Positions 14,357 through 24,737 of a stretch of 64,000 bases of DNA are shown piece after piece. Position 1 is the stretch's first letter. Each line of letters begins with the position of its first letter. The stretch spans positions 4,456,501 to 4,520,500 of the forward strand of contig NZ_CP068983.1 in the NCBI RefSeq assembly GCF_016801025.1, given 5' to 3'. The notes beneath the pieces were generated by a model that was not told the origin of the DNA, did not search any database, and saw only the letters and a list, made by a program, of their open reading frames with translations. The position numbers and the translations under genes were made by a program. The stretch is from Paradevosia shaoguanensis (GTDB lineage Bacteria > Pseudomonadota > Alphaproteobacteria > Rhizobiales > Devosiaceae).

Positions 14357-17300
14357 TCAGACATTGTTGGCCGTGATCTGGTGCAAAGCGTGATTTTCAT
14401 CCTCGAAGATGATCGTCACGGTATTCGCAGCCGGATGTGTGCCATTTCCGAGTGTCGCAACATCCACGAAATGCGAGCCGCCGGCAGTGCCGTTGGTATC
14501 CACGCTCAGTACACCCGTGGTGGCATTGTAGTTGACATAGTCATTCACGCTGCCCCCGGTCGGGACGGAGAACAGGTCGGAGAGGTCAATCTTGTCTCCT
14601 TCTGCCCCGCTATAGTCGGCAATGAGGTCGGCTGCGTCGGTAGCGGTGAGTTTGAACGTATCCGCACCAGCGCCGCCGGTCAGGGTGTCGAACCCGGCCC
14701 CGCCAATCAGGATGTCGTCGCCGTCACCACCGGTGAGGATGTCGTTGCCACCACGACCGTCGATGATGTCGTCTCCGCCACCGCCCGAGAGTCGATCAAC
14801 GCCCGAGGTGCCATAGATGACGTCTACACCGGCAGTACCGTTGACGACGATGCCCGGATCGCCCGGATCATTGTAGAAGAACTCGAAGCGAGCCTCGCGA
14901 GCCTGATAATTGCCTCCGTTGTTGTCGACATAGGAGATCGTCCAGGTGTCGCCAGCGTGGAGTGGATGGGTCTCGAGGTAGGTCGCCAGCGACATCGCTC
15001 CCGGTTGCACAACGCCCGAGGAATTGACCGCAAAGATCTGATCGTAGCTGACGCTAGCCTTCATCAGACCGGTGTCACTGTCGTAGAACCAGCTCTGCTC
15101 AAAGCTGGCGCTGCTGCGATCAGCTTCGACGATGGCAAAGTGCACGCCATTGACGATGACTTCGACCTGCAGTTCCCGCTCGCGAGCCGTGCCGGCGCTT
15201 CCATCATTGTAGGTACCCGGGTTCCGCTCGTTAAACGGAATCGGCGTCGTGTTGGGCTGTTGCTGGAAGTCGGTCAGGACCGTGATGTGGGCATCATGCA
15301 GGTTTGCGTTGATACCGTTAGCGAACTCGGCCGAAATCGTCATGTCCTTGATAGTCGGGTTGCCCGAGTTCAGCGGCTTGCTGCCGTTCGTCAGGATACC
15401 CTCCATCGCCGGCAGGCGATTGGGAGCTATCTCGTGAATGGCCACAGTCTGAGTGAGGCTGCCGCCGATGCCATCCGTAACACTGAACGTCAGCGTCTTG
15501 TTGACGGTGTCGTCGATCGCCGTGGTCGGACGATAAACCAGCGAGTCCAGCAGGTTGATGCCGCTAATGCTGTCGTAGACCACCGTGTTGGCGGTAAGCA
15601 GCTGATACGAACCGCCACCTGCATCGTAGTAGACTCCCGAAGGAACCGATCCGGCGGTCATGACAATATGGGCACCATGATCGACGTCGGTCGGAAGCAC
15701 CACGTTCAGTGGGTAGCCGTTCGGATATTGCGGGTTCCCCAGCGTTTGCTGCGCCGGGTCGCTCGGCAGCCAGACCGCGGAGTCGGTGACCACCGGAGCG
15801 TCGTTCGTGCCCTTGATAGTGAAGGCAACCGTGTTGCTGGCCGGGTCATTGTCGCCGTCGGTCAGCGTATAGGCGAACGTGACATTGATCGTGTCCGTCC
15901 CGCTGAGCGCCTGGACAGCCGCCTTGGTGTTGTCGAGGTCGAACGTCCAGGTCCCGTCAGCATTCTGCTTGAGCGTACCATAGTCGCTGAGGTTGACGGT
16001 CGCGCTGCCGAGCTTGGCAGTTGCGGCGCCCCAGGCCACGGCATTGGATGCCGCTTCACCGTCGGCGCCGAACGTGTTGCCGGCGGCGGTCTTCACATTG
16101 CCGCCAACACTCGACAGGCCGTCTTCGACCACACCACCACCGACGATCGGATTGGCTACCGGAGCGTCGTCAACGATCGCGATCTTGAGCGTATCGCTTG
16201 CCGTGCTTCCGTCGCTATCGGTTACCGTCGCCGTAAAGGTCTCGGAGGTCGCGTCGCCGTTCGTGCTCGCCGTCAGCGTGTAGCTGTAGTTGTACGCCCC
16301 GCCGACCAGGGTAACGGTCAGCGTGCCATGCTGGCCGACGACGGCGCCTCCACTGGTCACATCGATGAGATTGCCGTTCTTGTCGGCGATCTCGAGCTTC
16401 CCGATGCTGTCATTGCCAGTGTTGATCGCGAAGGAACCCGTCGCCGTCTCACTGTTGGAGGCGGCATCGGTACCGGCCGGCAGGCCGGCTTCCTTGACAC
16501 TGTTGTCTGCCCCCAGCTCGATCGTCGGAACAGAGTCCGCCTTGAGCGTGATGGTCACGGTGGCAGTTGAGGGATCGCCGTCGCGGTCGGTAATCGTGTA
16601 CTGGAACGTCACCGAGCCTTCCTCGCCCTTGCCGGGCGTGTAGGTGAACGTGCCGTTGTCATCGTAGGAAAGCTGGCCGGTGCCCGTCAGTGAGCCCCAG
16701 GTCACCTGACCTGCGTCGACGCCATCCGCGCCCGTCTTGTCGTTGCCGAGCACGTTGATGGTCACGGCGGCATTCTCTGCTACCTGTGTGGTAGCATCGT
16801 TCACCGCCAGCGGGCCGTCGTCATTGATCTTGACAACGATCTGGGCAGAACCGTCCGTCGCGTCGTTATCGCTGTCGGTTACGCGAACCGCGAACGCATC
16901 CTGCTGCTGGTCGGCATTGCCGGTCTGGCTGACGCCGTCGTGGTCCAGGGTGTTGCCGGCAAGGGTATAGGTCCAGCTACCGTTCTGGTTCACGAGCAGA
17001 TCGCCATACGCACCATGCACAACGGTGTTGTTGGCCGTGATCTTGATCCAGTCGCCGTTCTTGTCCTGCACTTCGATGAAGCCAAGGGCGTCATTGCCGG
17101 TATTGATCTGGAGCGAGCCCGAAGCCGTCAGGTCTCCACCGCCGGTACCACCGGGAAGTGCGGATTCCCAAACGACGCCGTCGTCGCCCTCTGCCATCAG
17201 CACCTCGACAGTCGGCTTGGAATCCGCCTGCAGAGTGATGGTGACGGTAGCCGTAGACGTATCGCCGTCTCCGTCGGTGATCGTGTACTTGAAGGTGACC

Positions 17301-20300
17301 GTCCCTTCTTCGCCGAGGCCCGGCGTGTAAGTGAAGGAGCCGTTGTCGTCGTAGGACAGGCTGCCCGCCCCACTCAGAGTGCCTTCCACGACCTTGATGC
17401 CGGACGCCAGGTCAACGCCATCCGCGCCGCCCTTGTCGTTGCCGAAGACATCGACCGTAACGGACGCGTTCTCGGTCGTCTGCGAGGCGCTGTCATTGAC
17501 CGCCTTCGGACCGTCGTCGTTGATCTGCACCGTGATCTGGGCGGCGCCATCGGTCGTATCGCCATCGCTGTCGGTCACCCGCACCGCGAACGCGTCCTGC
17601 ACCTGATCGTCCGTGCCGGTCTTGGTCGCATCACCGTGGTCGGTGGTATTTTCGGACAGCGTGTAGGTCCACGTGCCGTTCTTGTTCACCGACAGATCGC
17701 CATAGGCTCCGTGCACGACCGTGCCATCTGCTTCGATCTTGACCCAGTTGCCGTCCTTGTCCTTCACCTCGATGAAGCTGACGGTGTCGCCACCGGTCGT
17801 GATCTGGAGAGAGCCGGAAGCCGTCAGATCGCCGCCGCCCGAACCGTCGGGAAGAGCGGACTCCGACACGATGCCGTCGTCACCCTCAGCGCGGACGACC
17901 TCGATTGTGGGCGTGGAGTCGGCCTGCAGCGTAATCGTCACGGTCGCGGTGGACTTGTCGCCGTCGCCATCCACGATCGTATACTGGAAGGTAATGGTGC
18001 CCTCTTCGCCGGCAGCGGGAGTGTAGGTGAACGAGCCGTTGTCGTCGTAGGACAGGTTACCGTGACCCGTTAGCGACCCCCAGCTTACCTGGTTGGCCGC
18101 GACGCCATCAGCGCCGCGATGATCGTTGGCGAGAACATCGATCACGACAGCTGCATTCTCGAGCGCCTGCGTTGCGCTATCGGCAACAGCTAGGGGCACG
18201 TCGTCGTTGAACTCGATGTTCAGCTTGCCCGTAGCCGTATCAGCAGCCGACGTGTCGGCGTCAGAGTCACCAACCGTGTAGTCGATCGAGACGTTGACGC
18301 TGGCTTCGGTGTTGTCGCCCGCGGTGTGCGCTACCGGCAGAAGCAGCTTGAGATCATAAGCGCCAGTCGCGGCGTCGGTGATCTTGATCTCAAAGAGATT
18401 CGAGCCCGCACGGGCGCCGCTGACGATGGTCGCGGTCAGGACGCCAGCCGCCCAATGATACTGGACCGTCTCCTGGCCGACAGTGTCGGTCTGGCCATCC
18501 ATGCCGGCAAAGCTGTAGACCAGCGCGCCGTTGCCACCGCTGCCCGGCAGCGTGCCGGAGAAGGTGGACTCGTTGTTGTCCGGATCAGGCGTAACGGTGA
18601 TGTCGCCGGCACCGGCATTGGCGTTGCCGCCGGCCAGACCGTCGTCATCGACCGCAGCGAAGGCTTCGCCGGCAGTCGGGGCGAAGTTGGACTCCTTGAC
18701 CGAGAACACCACCAGCCCATCGCCCAGCGAAATCCCGTCGCCGTCGCCGTCACGGGCAATGATGAGGGAGCCGAAGTCGAGGTTGAGGCTGCTGGCGCCG
18801 TTGTGGTCGAGCGGCGCATGGAGCGTCAGTACGGCCTTGCCGTTGACGATCGTCAGCTCGAACACCTTGGCGTTGTCGTCCGTGAAGCCGGTCACCGTGG
18901 TGCCGTTCGAGGAGATGTGGACTTCCTTGCCTTCGGAATTGATCGAACCGAAATCGCGATCGGCGAAGGTCTGGAACGAGAAGGCGCCATTTGCGTGGGC
19001 CCCGTCGGCGCCGAAATTGACCAGAGGCATCAGGTCAACCTGGGCAGAGGTCGTTTCGGCAGGCGCCGTGACGACCTGGCTCACGCCCATATTGTCCATG
19101 ATGATGCGGCCGGCAAAGTTGCTCGGCGGCACGATTTCAAGCTTCGACAACGCGATGCCGTCAAAAATCGTACCGGTCGCGTCGAACGTAGTGCCCGGCG
19201 TTGCCGCCGCATACGCGACTGCACCAACCGGCAGAACGATGCTGCCGATCAGATTGCCGCCAGCGTCATAGCCTTTCAGGGTAACGGTGGAGGCGCCGCC
19301 AACCGAGCCGAACAGGCCGATAGCGGCCGCGTCGAACGTAAAGGTATGCCCGGCGGTCGCCGTGAAGACGATCGTCTGGGAACCCATGCTAGCGTCGGGC
19401 CCCTGCAGGGCGAATTCTGAATCGTGCTGGGCAACGACGCTATTGACCGTCAGGTTCGGCCCGAGATCGGGGGCCTGGCCGTTGACGCCGGAGAAGTCGT
19501 AGACGGCTTCGACGGTCGAAGTCGTCGGCATGCCCGGTTCGTCCATCTCGGTTGCCGCCGGAGCCTGGGTGATGGCATCCGGGGTGTCGTCATCGACGTT
19601 GATCGAGATCGTGCCGGTGGCCTTGTCGCCGTCGCCATCTGTGATGGTGAAGCCGAAGTCCAGCAGCAGGTTGTCTTCGAATTCGGTCTCGACCTCCGAG
19701 GTCGCCGGGTTGTCCGTCAGCGGATGCACCAGCGGCTGAAACAGGTTGAAGGTGTAGTTGCCGTCTGCGTCGATGGTGAGCGTATAGGCGTTATGGCTGA
19801 CGCCACCGACCATGATGGTGCCCGTCAGCGTACCGCCGGCGCCCGAAGCGCTCCAGGTCTGGGTCACGTCGTACGGCGTGCCGACATGGGTGGTCGGGTC
19901 GACGTAGATAGCCTTGAGGCCAGCAATGCCGCTCGCCACGATCGACTGCAGGCCGTCAGCGCCGGCATCGAACACGATCTTGCCGGAGGCGACCGTGCCC
20001 GAGCCGTCATCGCCGGGGCCACCCTGGATGCCGACGACAGTCGAAACGACGTCCTCGTCATCGAGCGTCGAGCCATAGACGGCCTTGAGGCTGACATTGT
20101 CGAGCAGCGCGCCGTTTTCGTTCTCGGCGCCCGTGCCGGCAAAGCCGAGCACGGCATTGGGGCCGGTGGCGGTAACAGTCAGCGTGATCTGATGCCAGGT
20201 GCCGCTCGCATACTCGCTCGATCCTGGCGGGATCGAGAAGACCTTGTGGCCTTCGAAATAGACATCCATGCCGCTCGAATCCGAGCCATCGCCGCGCGGC

Positions 20301-20818
20301 GCATACCAGAAGGTGAGCTGGTAGGTCTGGCCGGCTTCGGTGCCAGCGATCGTCTGCTGGATCGTGGCATTGGTATGGACCGGATCGGGCGTGTCGTGCG
20401 GGTTGCCGTTGCCCTCGGTGTCGCCATCGAGCTCGATGAGCGCGTTGCCGTCATTGGGCGCAAGGCCGCCAGCGCCGCCGGTCTGGACTTCGAACGGAAT
20501 GCCATCGGCGCCCTTCGTCCAGCCATCGATGCTGCCATAGATCTCCCAGGCGGAACCCGTGAGCCCATGTCCGAGCTCGAAGCTGCCGTTGACGATCAGG
20601 TCCGGACCAAGCGTGGCCGCATTCGGCACAACCTGAATGACAGTCGGGCCGTCATCCTTGAAGACGATGGAGGCGCCGATATCGACCGACTTGGTGGTCG
20701 TGTCATGGTCGAAGTCGGTTGCCGTCACCTCGGCGCGCACGACCCCGTGGAGGTCGATGGCGTCATTGGCGTCGGTGCCATCAGGGTGCTTGAGCGCGAG
20801 GTACTGGGCCACGCTCAC
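14357..20818 (-). CDS. C-terminal fragment of the RTX adhesin with RTX repeats and type I secretion signal
   Basis: A 2,153-codon uninterrupted frame. It begins in the third DUF5801 unit and passes a DUF642-like domain (LIVNGSFELGHGLTG) and further calcium-loop repeats. Three cadherin-like units of about 233 residues follow, each with SYDDNGSFTYTP and VTFxYTIxDxDGD. Then come a single related domain (THGTLTV-like), a C-terminal adhesin domain, five GGxGxDxLx nonapeptides at about 14655-14840, and the final secretion signal ending FEDENHALHQITANNV. This is the standard end of T1SS substrates of the VC_A0849 subclass; the nonapeptides bind calcium and fold outside the cell. Confidence 0.85.
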   Translation of the reverse strand: MSVAQYLALKHPDGTDANDAIDLHGVVRAEVTATDFDHDTTTKSVDIGASIVFKDDGPTVIQVVPNAATLGPDLIVNGSFELGHGLTGSAWEIYGSIDGWTKGADGIPFEVQTGGAGGLAPNDGNALIELDGDTEGNGNPHDTPDPVHTNATIQQTIAGTEAGQTYQLTFWYAPRGDGSDSSGMDVYFEGHKVFSIPPGSSEYASGTWHQITLTVTATGPNAVLGFAGTGAENENGALLDNVSLKAVYGSTLDDEDVVSTVVGIQGGPGDDGSGTVASGKIVFDAGADGLQSIVASGIAGLKAIYVDPTTHVGTPYDVTQTWSASGAGGTLTGTIMVGGVSHNAYTLTIDADGNYTFNLFQPLVHPLTDNPATSEVETEFEDNLLLDFGFTITDGDGDKATGTISINVDDDTPDAITQAPAATEMDEPGMPTTSTVEAVYDFSGVNGQAPDLGPNLTVNSVVAQHDSEFALQGPDASMGSQTIVFTATAGHTFTFDAAAIGLFGSVGGASTVTLKGYDAGGNLIGSIVLPVGAVAYAAATPGTTFDATGTIFDGIALSKLEIVPPSNFAGRIIMDNMGVSQVVTAPAETTSAQVDLMPLVNFGADGAHANGAFSFQTFADRDFGSINSEGKEVHISSNGTTVTGFTDDNAKVFELTIVNGKAVLTLHAPLDHNGASSLNLDFGSLIIARDGDGDGISLGDGLVVFSVKESNFAPTAGEAFAAVDDDGLAGGNANAGAGDITVTPDPDNNESTFSGTLPGSGGNGALVYSFAGMDGQTDTVGQETVQYHWAAGVLTATIVSGARAGSNLFEIKITDAATGAYDLKLLLPVAHTAGDNTEASVNVSIDYTVGDSDADTSAADTATGKLNIEFNDDVPLAVADSATQALENAAVVIDVLANDHRGADGVAANQVSWGSLTGHGNLSYDDNGSFTYTPAAGEEGTITFQYTIVDGDGDKSTATVTITLQADSTPTIEVVRAEGDDGIVSESALPDGSGGGDLTASGSLQITTGGDTVSFIEVKDKDGNWVKIEADGTVVHGAYGDLSVNKNGTWTYTLSENTTDHGDATKTGTDDQVQDAFAVRVTDSDGDTTDGAAQITVQINDDGPKAVNDSASQTTENASVTVDVFGNDKGGADGVDLASGIKVVEGTLSGAGSLSYDDNGSFTYTPGLGEEGTVTFKYTITDGDGDTSTATVTITLQADSKPTVEVLMAEGDDGVVWESALPGGTGGGDLTASGSLQINTGNDALGFIEVQDKNGDWIKITANNTVVHGAYGDLLVNQNGSWTYTLAGNTLDHDGVSQTGNADQQQDAFAVRVTDSDNDATDGSAQIVVKINDDGPLAVNDATTQVAENAAVTINVLGNDKTGADGVDAGQVTWGSLTGTGQLSYDDNGTFTYTPGKGEEGSVTFQYTITDRDGDPSTATVTITLKADSVPTIELGADNSVKEAGLPAGTDAASNSETATGSFAINTGNDSIGKLEIADKNGNLIDVTSGGAVVGQHGTLTVTLVGGAYNYSYTLTASTNGDATSETFTATVTDSDGSTASDTLKIAIVDDAPVANPIVGGGVVEDGLSSVGGNVKTAAGNTFGADGEAASNAVAWGAATAKLGSATVNLSDYGTLKQNADGTWTFDLDNTKAAVQALSGTDTINVTFAYTLTDGDNDPASNTVAFTIKGTNDAPVVTDSAVWLPSDPAQQTLGNPQYPNGYPLNVVLPTDVDHGAHIVMTAGSVPSGVYYDAGGGSYQLLTANTVVYDSISGINLLDSLVYRPTTAIDDTVNKTLTFSVTDGIGGSLTQTVAIHEIAPNRLPAMEGILTNGSKPLNSGNPTIKDMTISAEFANGINANLHDAHITVLTDFQQQPNTTPIPFNERNPGTYNDGSAGTARERELQVEVIVNGVHFAIVEADRSSASFEQSWFYDSDTGLMKASVSYDQIFAVNSSGVVQPGAMSLATYLETHPLHAGDTWTISYVDNNGGNYQAREARFEFFYNDPGDPGIVVNGTAGVDVIYGTSGVDRLSGGGGDDIIDGRGGNDILTGGDGDDILIGGAGFDTLTGGAGADTFKLTATDAADLIADYSGAEGDKIDLSDLFSVPTGGSVNDYVNYNATTGVLSVDTNGTAGGSHFVDVATLGNGTHPAANTVTIIFEDENHALHQITANNV

Positions 20819-21215
20819 GTGGCCGGTGGCATCGATCGCAATCGCGAAAGCCGCGGGGCCGCTGCCATCCGCTAAGGTACGACCGACGATCAGGCCATCT
20901 TCAAGGAAGAGGTAGATGTGCTGGCCGGAAGTGGTGGAAAGGCCGGAGTCCGTGCCATTGCCCCGTTGATCGTCAGCGAGACCGAATAGGTGAAGCCGTC
21001 ATCGGCTCCGCCCACCGAGTTGTAGGTGACAACGGGGTTGCCGCCATTGGTGGCATAACCAAGCGCGCTTGACGCGTTGGTGACGCCGCCGAAGAGGTCG
21101 GCAACGGCCTGGGCGGAGGTATCGTTCTCCTGGAGCCCGGCGGTCTCGTCGCGGACGACTGCGGCGCCGCTCGCATGGAGATCGAAGGCCGGCACGTCGT
21201 CGGTGACATTGACCG

Positions 21216-22835
21216 TCACCTTGCCCGCCAGGGACACCTTGTCGCCATCGCCGTCGGTGGCCTCGATGATGGCGCCGAAATCGATCGCCAGCGATCCGAG
21301 TTTTGTGCGTGATCGATCTGATCGGAGAGCTTGAAGGTGAAGTCGCCGTTCGCGCCGATTTCGAGCGTGAAGAGCGTGTGGCCAGCGGCGGTCGCCGTCA
21401 GGGTATTCCCGACGATGCTGTAGCTCACGACCTCGGCGTGCGAAGTGAGGTTAAGCCCATTCAAGGTGGCAAGCGCATCGGCGGCAAAGCCGAAGCCACC
21501 GCCGGCAGCCGGGCCATCCGCACCGAAGTCCACGAGACCTGCCAGCGAACCGGTCGCCGAAGCGGCGCCGGCACCTGCGACGGACTCACTACCCGCGGAC
21601 CATTCCGTCCGGATCAGGGCTTCCTCGACCGTGATCGACACCGAGTCTTCACCAGCAACCGGGCCATCGTCCTTGAACGAAATAGCGGAACCGATATCAA
21701 CCTGCTTGCTGACGGTATCGCCGTCGAAGTCGGTGATCGACACAGCGACGCGCACGAGGCCGTTGAGCGAAACCGACTCGTCGTTGTTGGTCGTATCCGG
21801 GTGCTTGAGCGAGAGATATTGCGCGATGCTCACATGGCCGGTGCCATCGATGGCGATGGCGAATGCCGCCTGCCCGCCTGCGATGCGACCGACGATGAGG
21901 TCACCTTCGACGTAGAGCGTGATCGGCTGGCCGCTGGTCGTCTCAAGACCCGAAGCCGTGCCGTTGCCGCCGACGATTTCGAGCGCGACGACCGTATGCG
22001 AGACATTGCCGTCGTCGTCGGCGCCCATGCCCGTCGCGATGGTGACGAGCGGTGCATCCGAGGCGTTCGTGGCGTAGCCGAGTGCCGTCGGGGCGTTCGC
22101 GACGCCACTGAAGAGCGCGGCGACGTCCGAGGCGGTGGTGTCATTGCCCTGCTGGCCGGCGCTTTCGTCGATCACGATAGTCGTGTCGCCGTTCCGCTCC
22201 GCCTTGAGATAGGGAATGTCGTCGGTGATGTTGACCGTCACCTTGCCATCCAGCGAGACACTGTCGCCGTCGCCGTCAGTAGCGACGATGACCGAGCCGA
22301 AATTGATGGCCAGGTTGTTCTCGTCGGCCATGCCGGGGGTGGGAGCCTGGTGGTCGAGCTGGTCATAAAGCCTGAAGGTGAAATCGCCGTTGGCGCTGAT
22401 TTCCAGCGTGAAGACCAGGTGATGCGAACCGGTCGAGGAGATCGCGGTGAGCGTATTGCCCGAAACCGAGTAGATCAGGTCATCGCCGTGGGCCGTGAGC
22501 CCGAGCGCCGTCAGAGTCGCAACGGCATCGGCGCTGAAGCCGAACCCGCCATTGGCGCCAGGACCGTCGGCACCGAAATTGACTAGGCCAGCGAGCGAGC
22601 CGCGGGCAACGGCGACGCTGCCTTCGGTGTCGTCGATATGCTCGGTATCCGAGCCATCGGCATTGCCGTCGTTCGGGCTGGTGCCCGCCGAATAGGCCGA
22701 AGAGATGTCGTCTTCGTCGACCGTGATGGACACCGAACCTTCGCCGGCCACCGGGCCGTCATCCCTGAAGACGATGGAAGAACCGATATCGATCTGCTTG
22801 CTGACAGTGTCGCCATCGAAGTCCGTGATCGACAC
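21216..22835 (-). CDS. RTX adhesin fragment: second DUF5801 unit and start of the third
   Basis: The true frame runs from about 22931 to 21297. It contains VSITVDEDDISSAYSAG, the FGADGPGANGGFGF loop, DQLDHQAPTPG, VTVNITDDIPYL and AQYLSLKHPD, all of which recur almost unchanged in the previous unit. A short further piece at 20890-21237 in another frame links it to the C-terminal fragment. High identity between units makes this stretch prone to misassembly. Confidence 0.7.
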   Translation of the reverse strand: MSITDFDGDTVSKQIDIGSSIVFRDDGPVAGEGSVSITVDEDDISSAYSAGTSPNDGNADGSDTEHIDDTEGSVAVARGSLAGLVNFGADGPGANGGFGFSADAVATLTALGLTAHGDDLIYSVSGNTLTAISSTGSHHLVFTLEISANGDFTFRLYDQLDHQAPTPGMADENNLAINFGSVIVATDGDGDSVSLDGKVTVNITDDIPYLKAERNGDTTIVIDESAGQQGNDTTASDVAALFSGVANAPTALGYATNASDAPLVTIATGMGADDDGNVSHTVVALEIVGGNGTASGLETTSGQPITLYVEGDLIVGRIAGGQAAFAIAIDGTGHVSIAQYLSLKHPDTTNNDESVSLNGLVRVAVSITDFDGDTVSKQVDIGSAISFKDDGPVAGEDSVSITVEEALIRTEWSAGSESVAGAGAASATGSLAGLVDFGADGPAAGGGFGFAADALATLNGLNLTSHAEVVSYSIVGNTLTATAAGHTLFTLEIGANGDFTFKLSDQIDHAQNSDRWRSISAPSSRPPTAMATRCPWRAR

Positions 22836-24511
22836 GGCGGCGCGGATGAGGCCGTTGAGCGAAACCGACTCGTTGTCGCTCCCGGTATCCGGGTGCTTGA
22901 GCGAGAGATATTGCGCAATGCTGACATGGCCGGGCTGTCGATAGCGATGGCGAAAGCCGCCTGCCCGCCCGGGATGCGGCCAACGACCAGGCCATCCTCA
23001 ACGGAAAGCGTGATGGCCTTGCCGTCGGTAGTCTCGAGGCCCGAAGGCGTGCCGTTTCCGCCGACGATCTCGAGCGCAACGGTGAGCTTGGCAGCATCGT
23101 CCGCGCCCGAACCGGTCACGATGGTGACGAGCGGAGCATCGGCGGCATTGGTCGCGTAGCCGATGGCAGTGGACGCATTGGCGACGCCGTTGAAGAGCGC
23201 CACCACGTTCGCATCGGTGGTGTCGTTGCCCTGGAGCCCGGCGGTTTCATCGATGACGATGGAGGTTTCGCCGTTCTTCTCGGCCTGGAGATACGGAATG
23301 TCGTCGGTGACGTTGACCGTCACCTTGCCATCCAGCACCACGCTGTCCCCGTCGCCATCGGTGGCGACGATGACCGAGCCGAAATTGATGGCCAGGTTGT
23401 TCTCATCAGCCGTGCCGGGCGTCGGCGCCTGGTGGTCGAGCTGGTCATAGAGCCGGAACGTGAATTCGCCATTGGCGCCCAGTTCGAGCGTGAAGATCGT
23501 GTGGTTGGCAGCGGTCGCGGTGAGCACATTGCCCGATACGCTGAAGCTGAGCGCATCGCCATGCGAAGTCAGCCCCAGCGCAGCCAGGGTCGCCGCCGCA
23601 TTGGCAGTGAAGCCGAACCCGCCATTGGCCCCCGGGCCATCGGCACCGAAATTGACCAGACCAGCGAGCGAGCCCCGTGCCACGGCGACATTGCCAACCG
23701 TGTCATCGAGATGCTCGGTATCCGAGCCGTCGGCATTGCCGTCGTTCGGGCTGGTGCCAGCCGAATAGGCCGACGAGATGTCGTCTTCATCGACGGTGAT
23801 GGAGACCGAACCACCGGTGCCAACCGGGGAATCGTCGTCCACCGAGACGGTGAACGAGCCGTTGACCGCGTCGCCATCGGAATCGGTCGCGACGAAGTTG
23901 AACTTGAGCGAGATGTTATCTTCGGTGCCGCTCTGCGGGTGATCCAGCTTGTCGAGTAGGATGACGCGGAATGCCCCCTGCCCGTCATCGGAAAGGCTGA
24001 CCTCCATGACGACCCGGTCGCCGGCCTTGCCGATAAGCACGGTGCCATCTTCGTTCGCGGTGAACACGACGGCGACGCCACCTGAGGTCAGCGTAGCGTT
24101 GAGAGTAACGGGATTGGCAGGATCGAAGGTGACGCTGCGGTCGCCCACGCCATCGGGCTTGTCCTGGACATAGCCGCCCGTGCCGGACGTGCCGTCGGCG
24201 CCGCTATCGACGCCATCGGAGCCCCAGCTGATGTGGAGCGAGCCGCCGACGACGGCGAGCCCTGCATCGTCGCCGACGCCACCCGGATTGCCGTTCTGGA
24301 GCGCATCTTCATCGAGGATGAAGGACTGGCTGAGCGAGATATTGGCGAGATAGGTGCCGTGGTGCCCTTCAGTGCCGGGGCCATCCACCGGATTGGTGCC
24401 GGAGGTACCGACTTCCTTGAAGGTCAGCTTGTCGAGCTGCGCGTTGCCAGTCGCGGTCACGACGTAGGAATAGACCTGCATCGCGTTGGAGGGATCGATC
24501 GTGGCGATCAA
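22583..24511 (-). CDS. RTX adhesin fragment: DUF642-like tail and first DUF5801 unit
   Basis: The true frame runs from about 24570 to 22932; beyond that the open frame is out of register. It completes a DUF642-like jelly-roll domain (FEAGAPFPETARLEVYWGDQ in the restored frame), carries one spacer repeat (VSVDDDSPVG), then the first of three tandem DUF5801 units, with GLETTDGKAITLSVEDGLVV and GGQAAFAIAID as landmarks. About 245 bases between this and the N-terminal fragment read in yet another frame. Confidence 0.7.
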   Translation of the reverse strand: MIATIDPSNAMQVYSYVVTATGNAQLDKLTFKEVGTSGTNPVDGPGTEGHHGTYLANISLSQSFILDEDALQNGNPGGVGDDAGLAVVGGSLHISWGSDGVDSGADGTSGTGGYVQDKPDGVGDRSVTFDPANPVTLNATLTSGGVAVVFTANEDGTVLIGKAGDRVVMEVSLSDDGQGAFRVILLDKLDHPQSGTEDNISLKFNFVATDSDGDAVNGSFTVSVDDDSPVGTGGSVSITVDEDDISSAYSAGTSPNDGNADGSDTEHLDDTVGNVAVARGSLAGLVNFGADGPGANGGFGFTANAAATLAALGLTSHGDALSFSVSGNVLTATAANHTIFTLELGANGEFTFRLYDQLDHQAPTPGTADENNLAINFGSVIVATDGDGDSVVLDGKVTVNVTDDIPYLQAEKNGETSIVIDETAGLQGNDTTDANVVALFNGVANASTAIGYATNAADAPLVTIVTGSGADDAAKLTVALEIVGGNGTPSGLETTDGKAITLSVEDGLVVGRIPGGQAAFAIAIDSPAMSALRNISRSSTRIPGATTSRFRSTASSAPPCRSRTSMATLSASRSISVLPSSSGMTARWPAKVRCPSRSTKTTSLRPIRRAPARTTAMPMARIPSISTTPKAASPLPAARSLA

Positions 24512-24737
24512 CTGGTCGCCCCAATAGACTTCGAGCCGCGCCGTTTCCGGGAACGGAGCGCCGGCTTCGAATGGATGGCGTAGGTCGTGCCTTGGGTCAG
24601 GCCGGACACTTCCTGCGAGATCTGCATGTTGCCCGGGGAGGCAGCCATGTCGATCATCGGGGCGCCGCCGGAGGCGACCATGTTGAGATAACCGCTACCG
24701 ACGCGCTCGAGTTGAGCCGTCTCGGCACCGTTCGAGG

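Noticed and set aside
14312-16570. A 752-codon rightward open frame opposite the adhesin gene, and similar long ones at 19424-20875 and 25023-27221
   Set aside because: They are antisense to the clearly coding repeat frame, lack ribosome sites and family motifs, and show the valine/arginine/aspartate-rich composition expected when GC-rich repeats are read backwards.
16150-24000. Regular repeats that could be mistaken for a CRISPR array
   Set aside because: The repeats are coding, hundreds of bases long, and lie in one protein frame; there are no short spacers and no cas genes.
20890-24511. Programmed frameshifting or phase variation as the explanation for the broken adhesin frames
   Set aside because: Five independent shifts of the same sign in ordinary short homopolymers, without slippery heptamers or long tracts, fit sequencing error much better.
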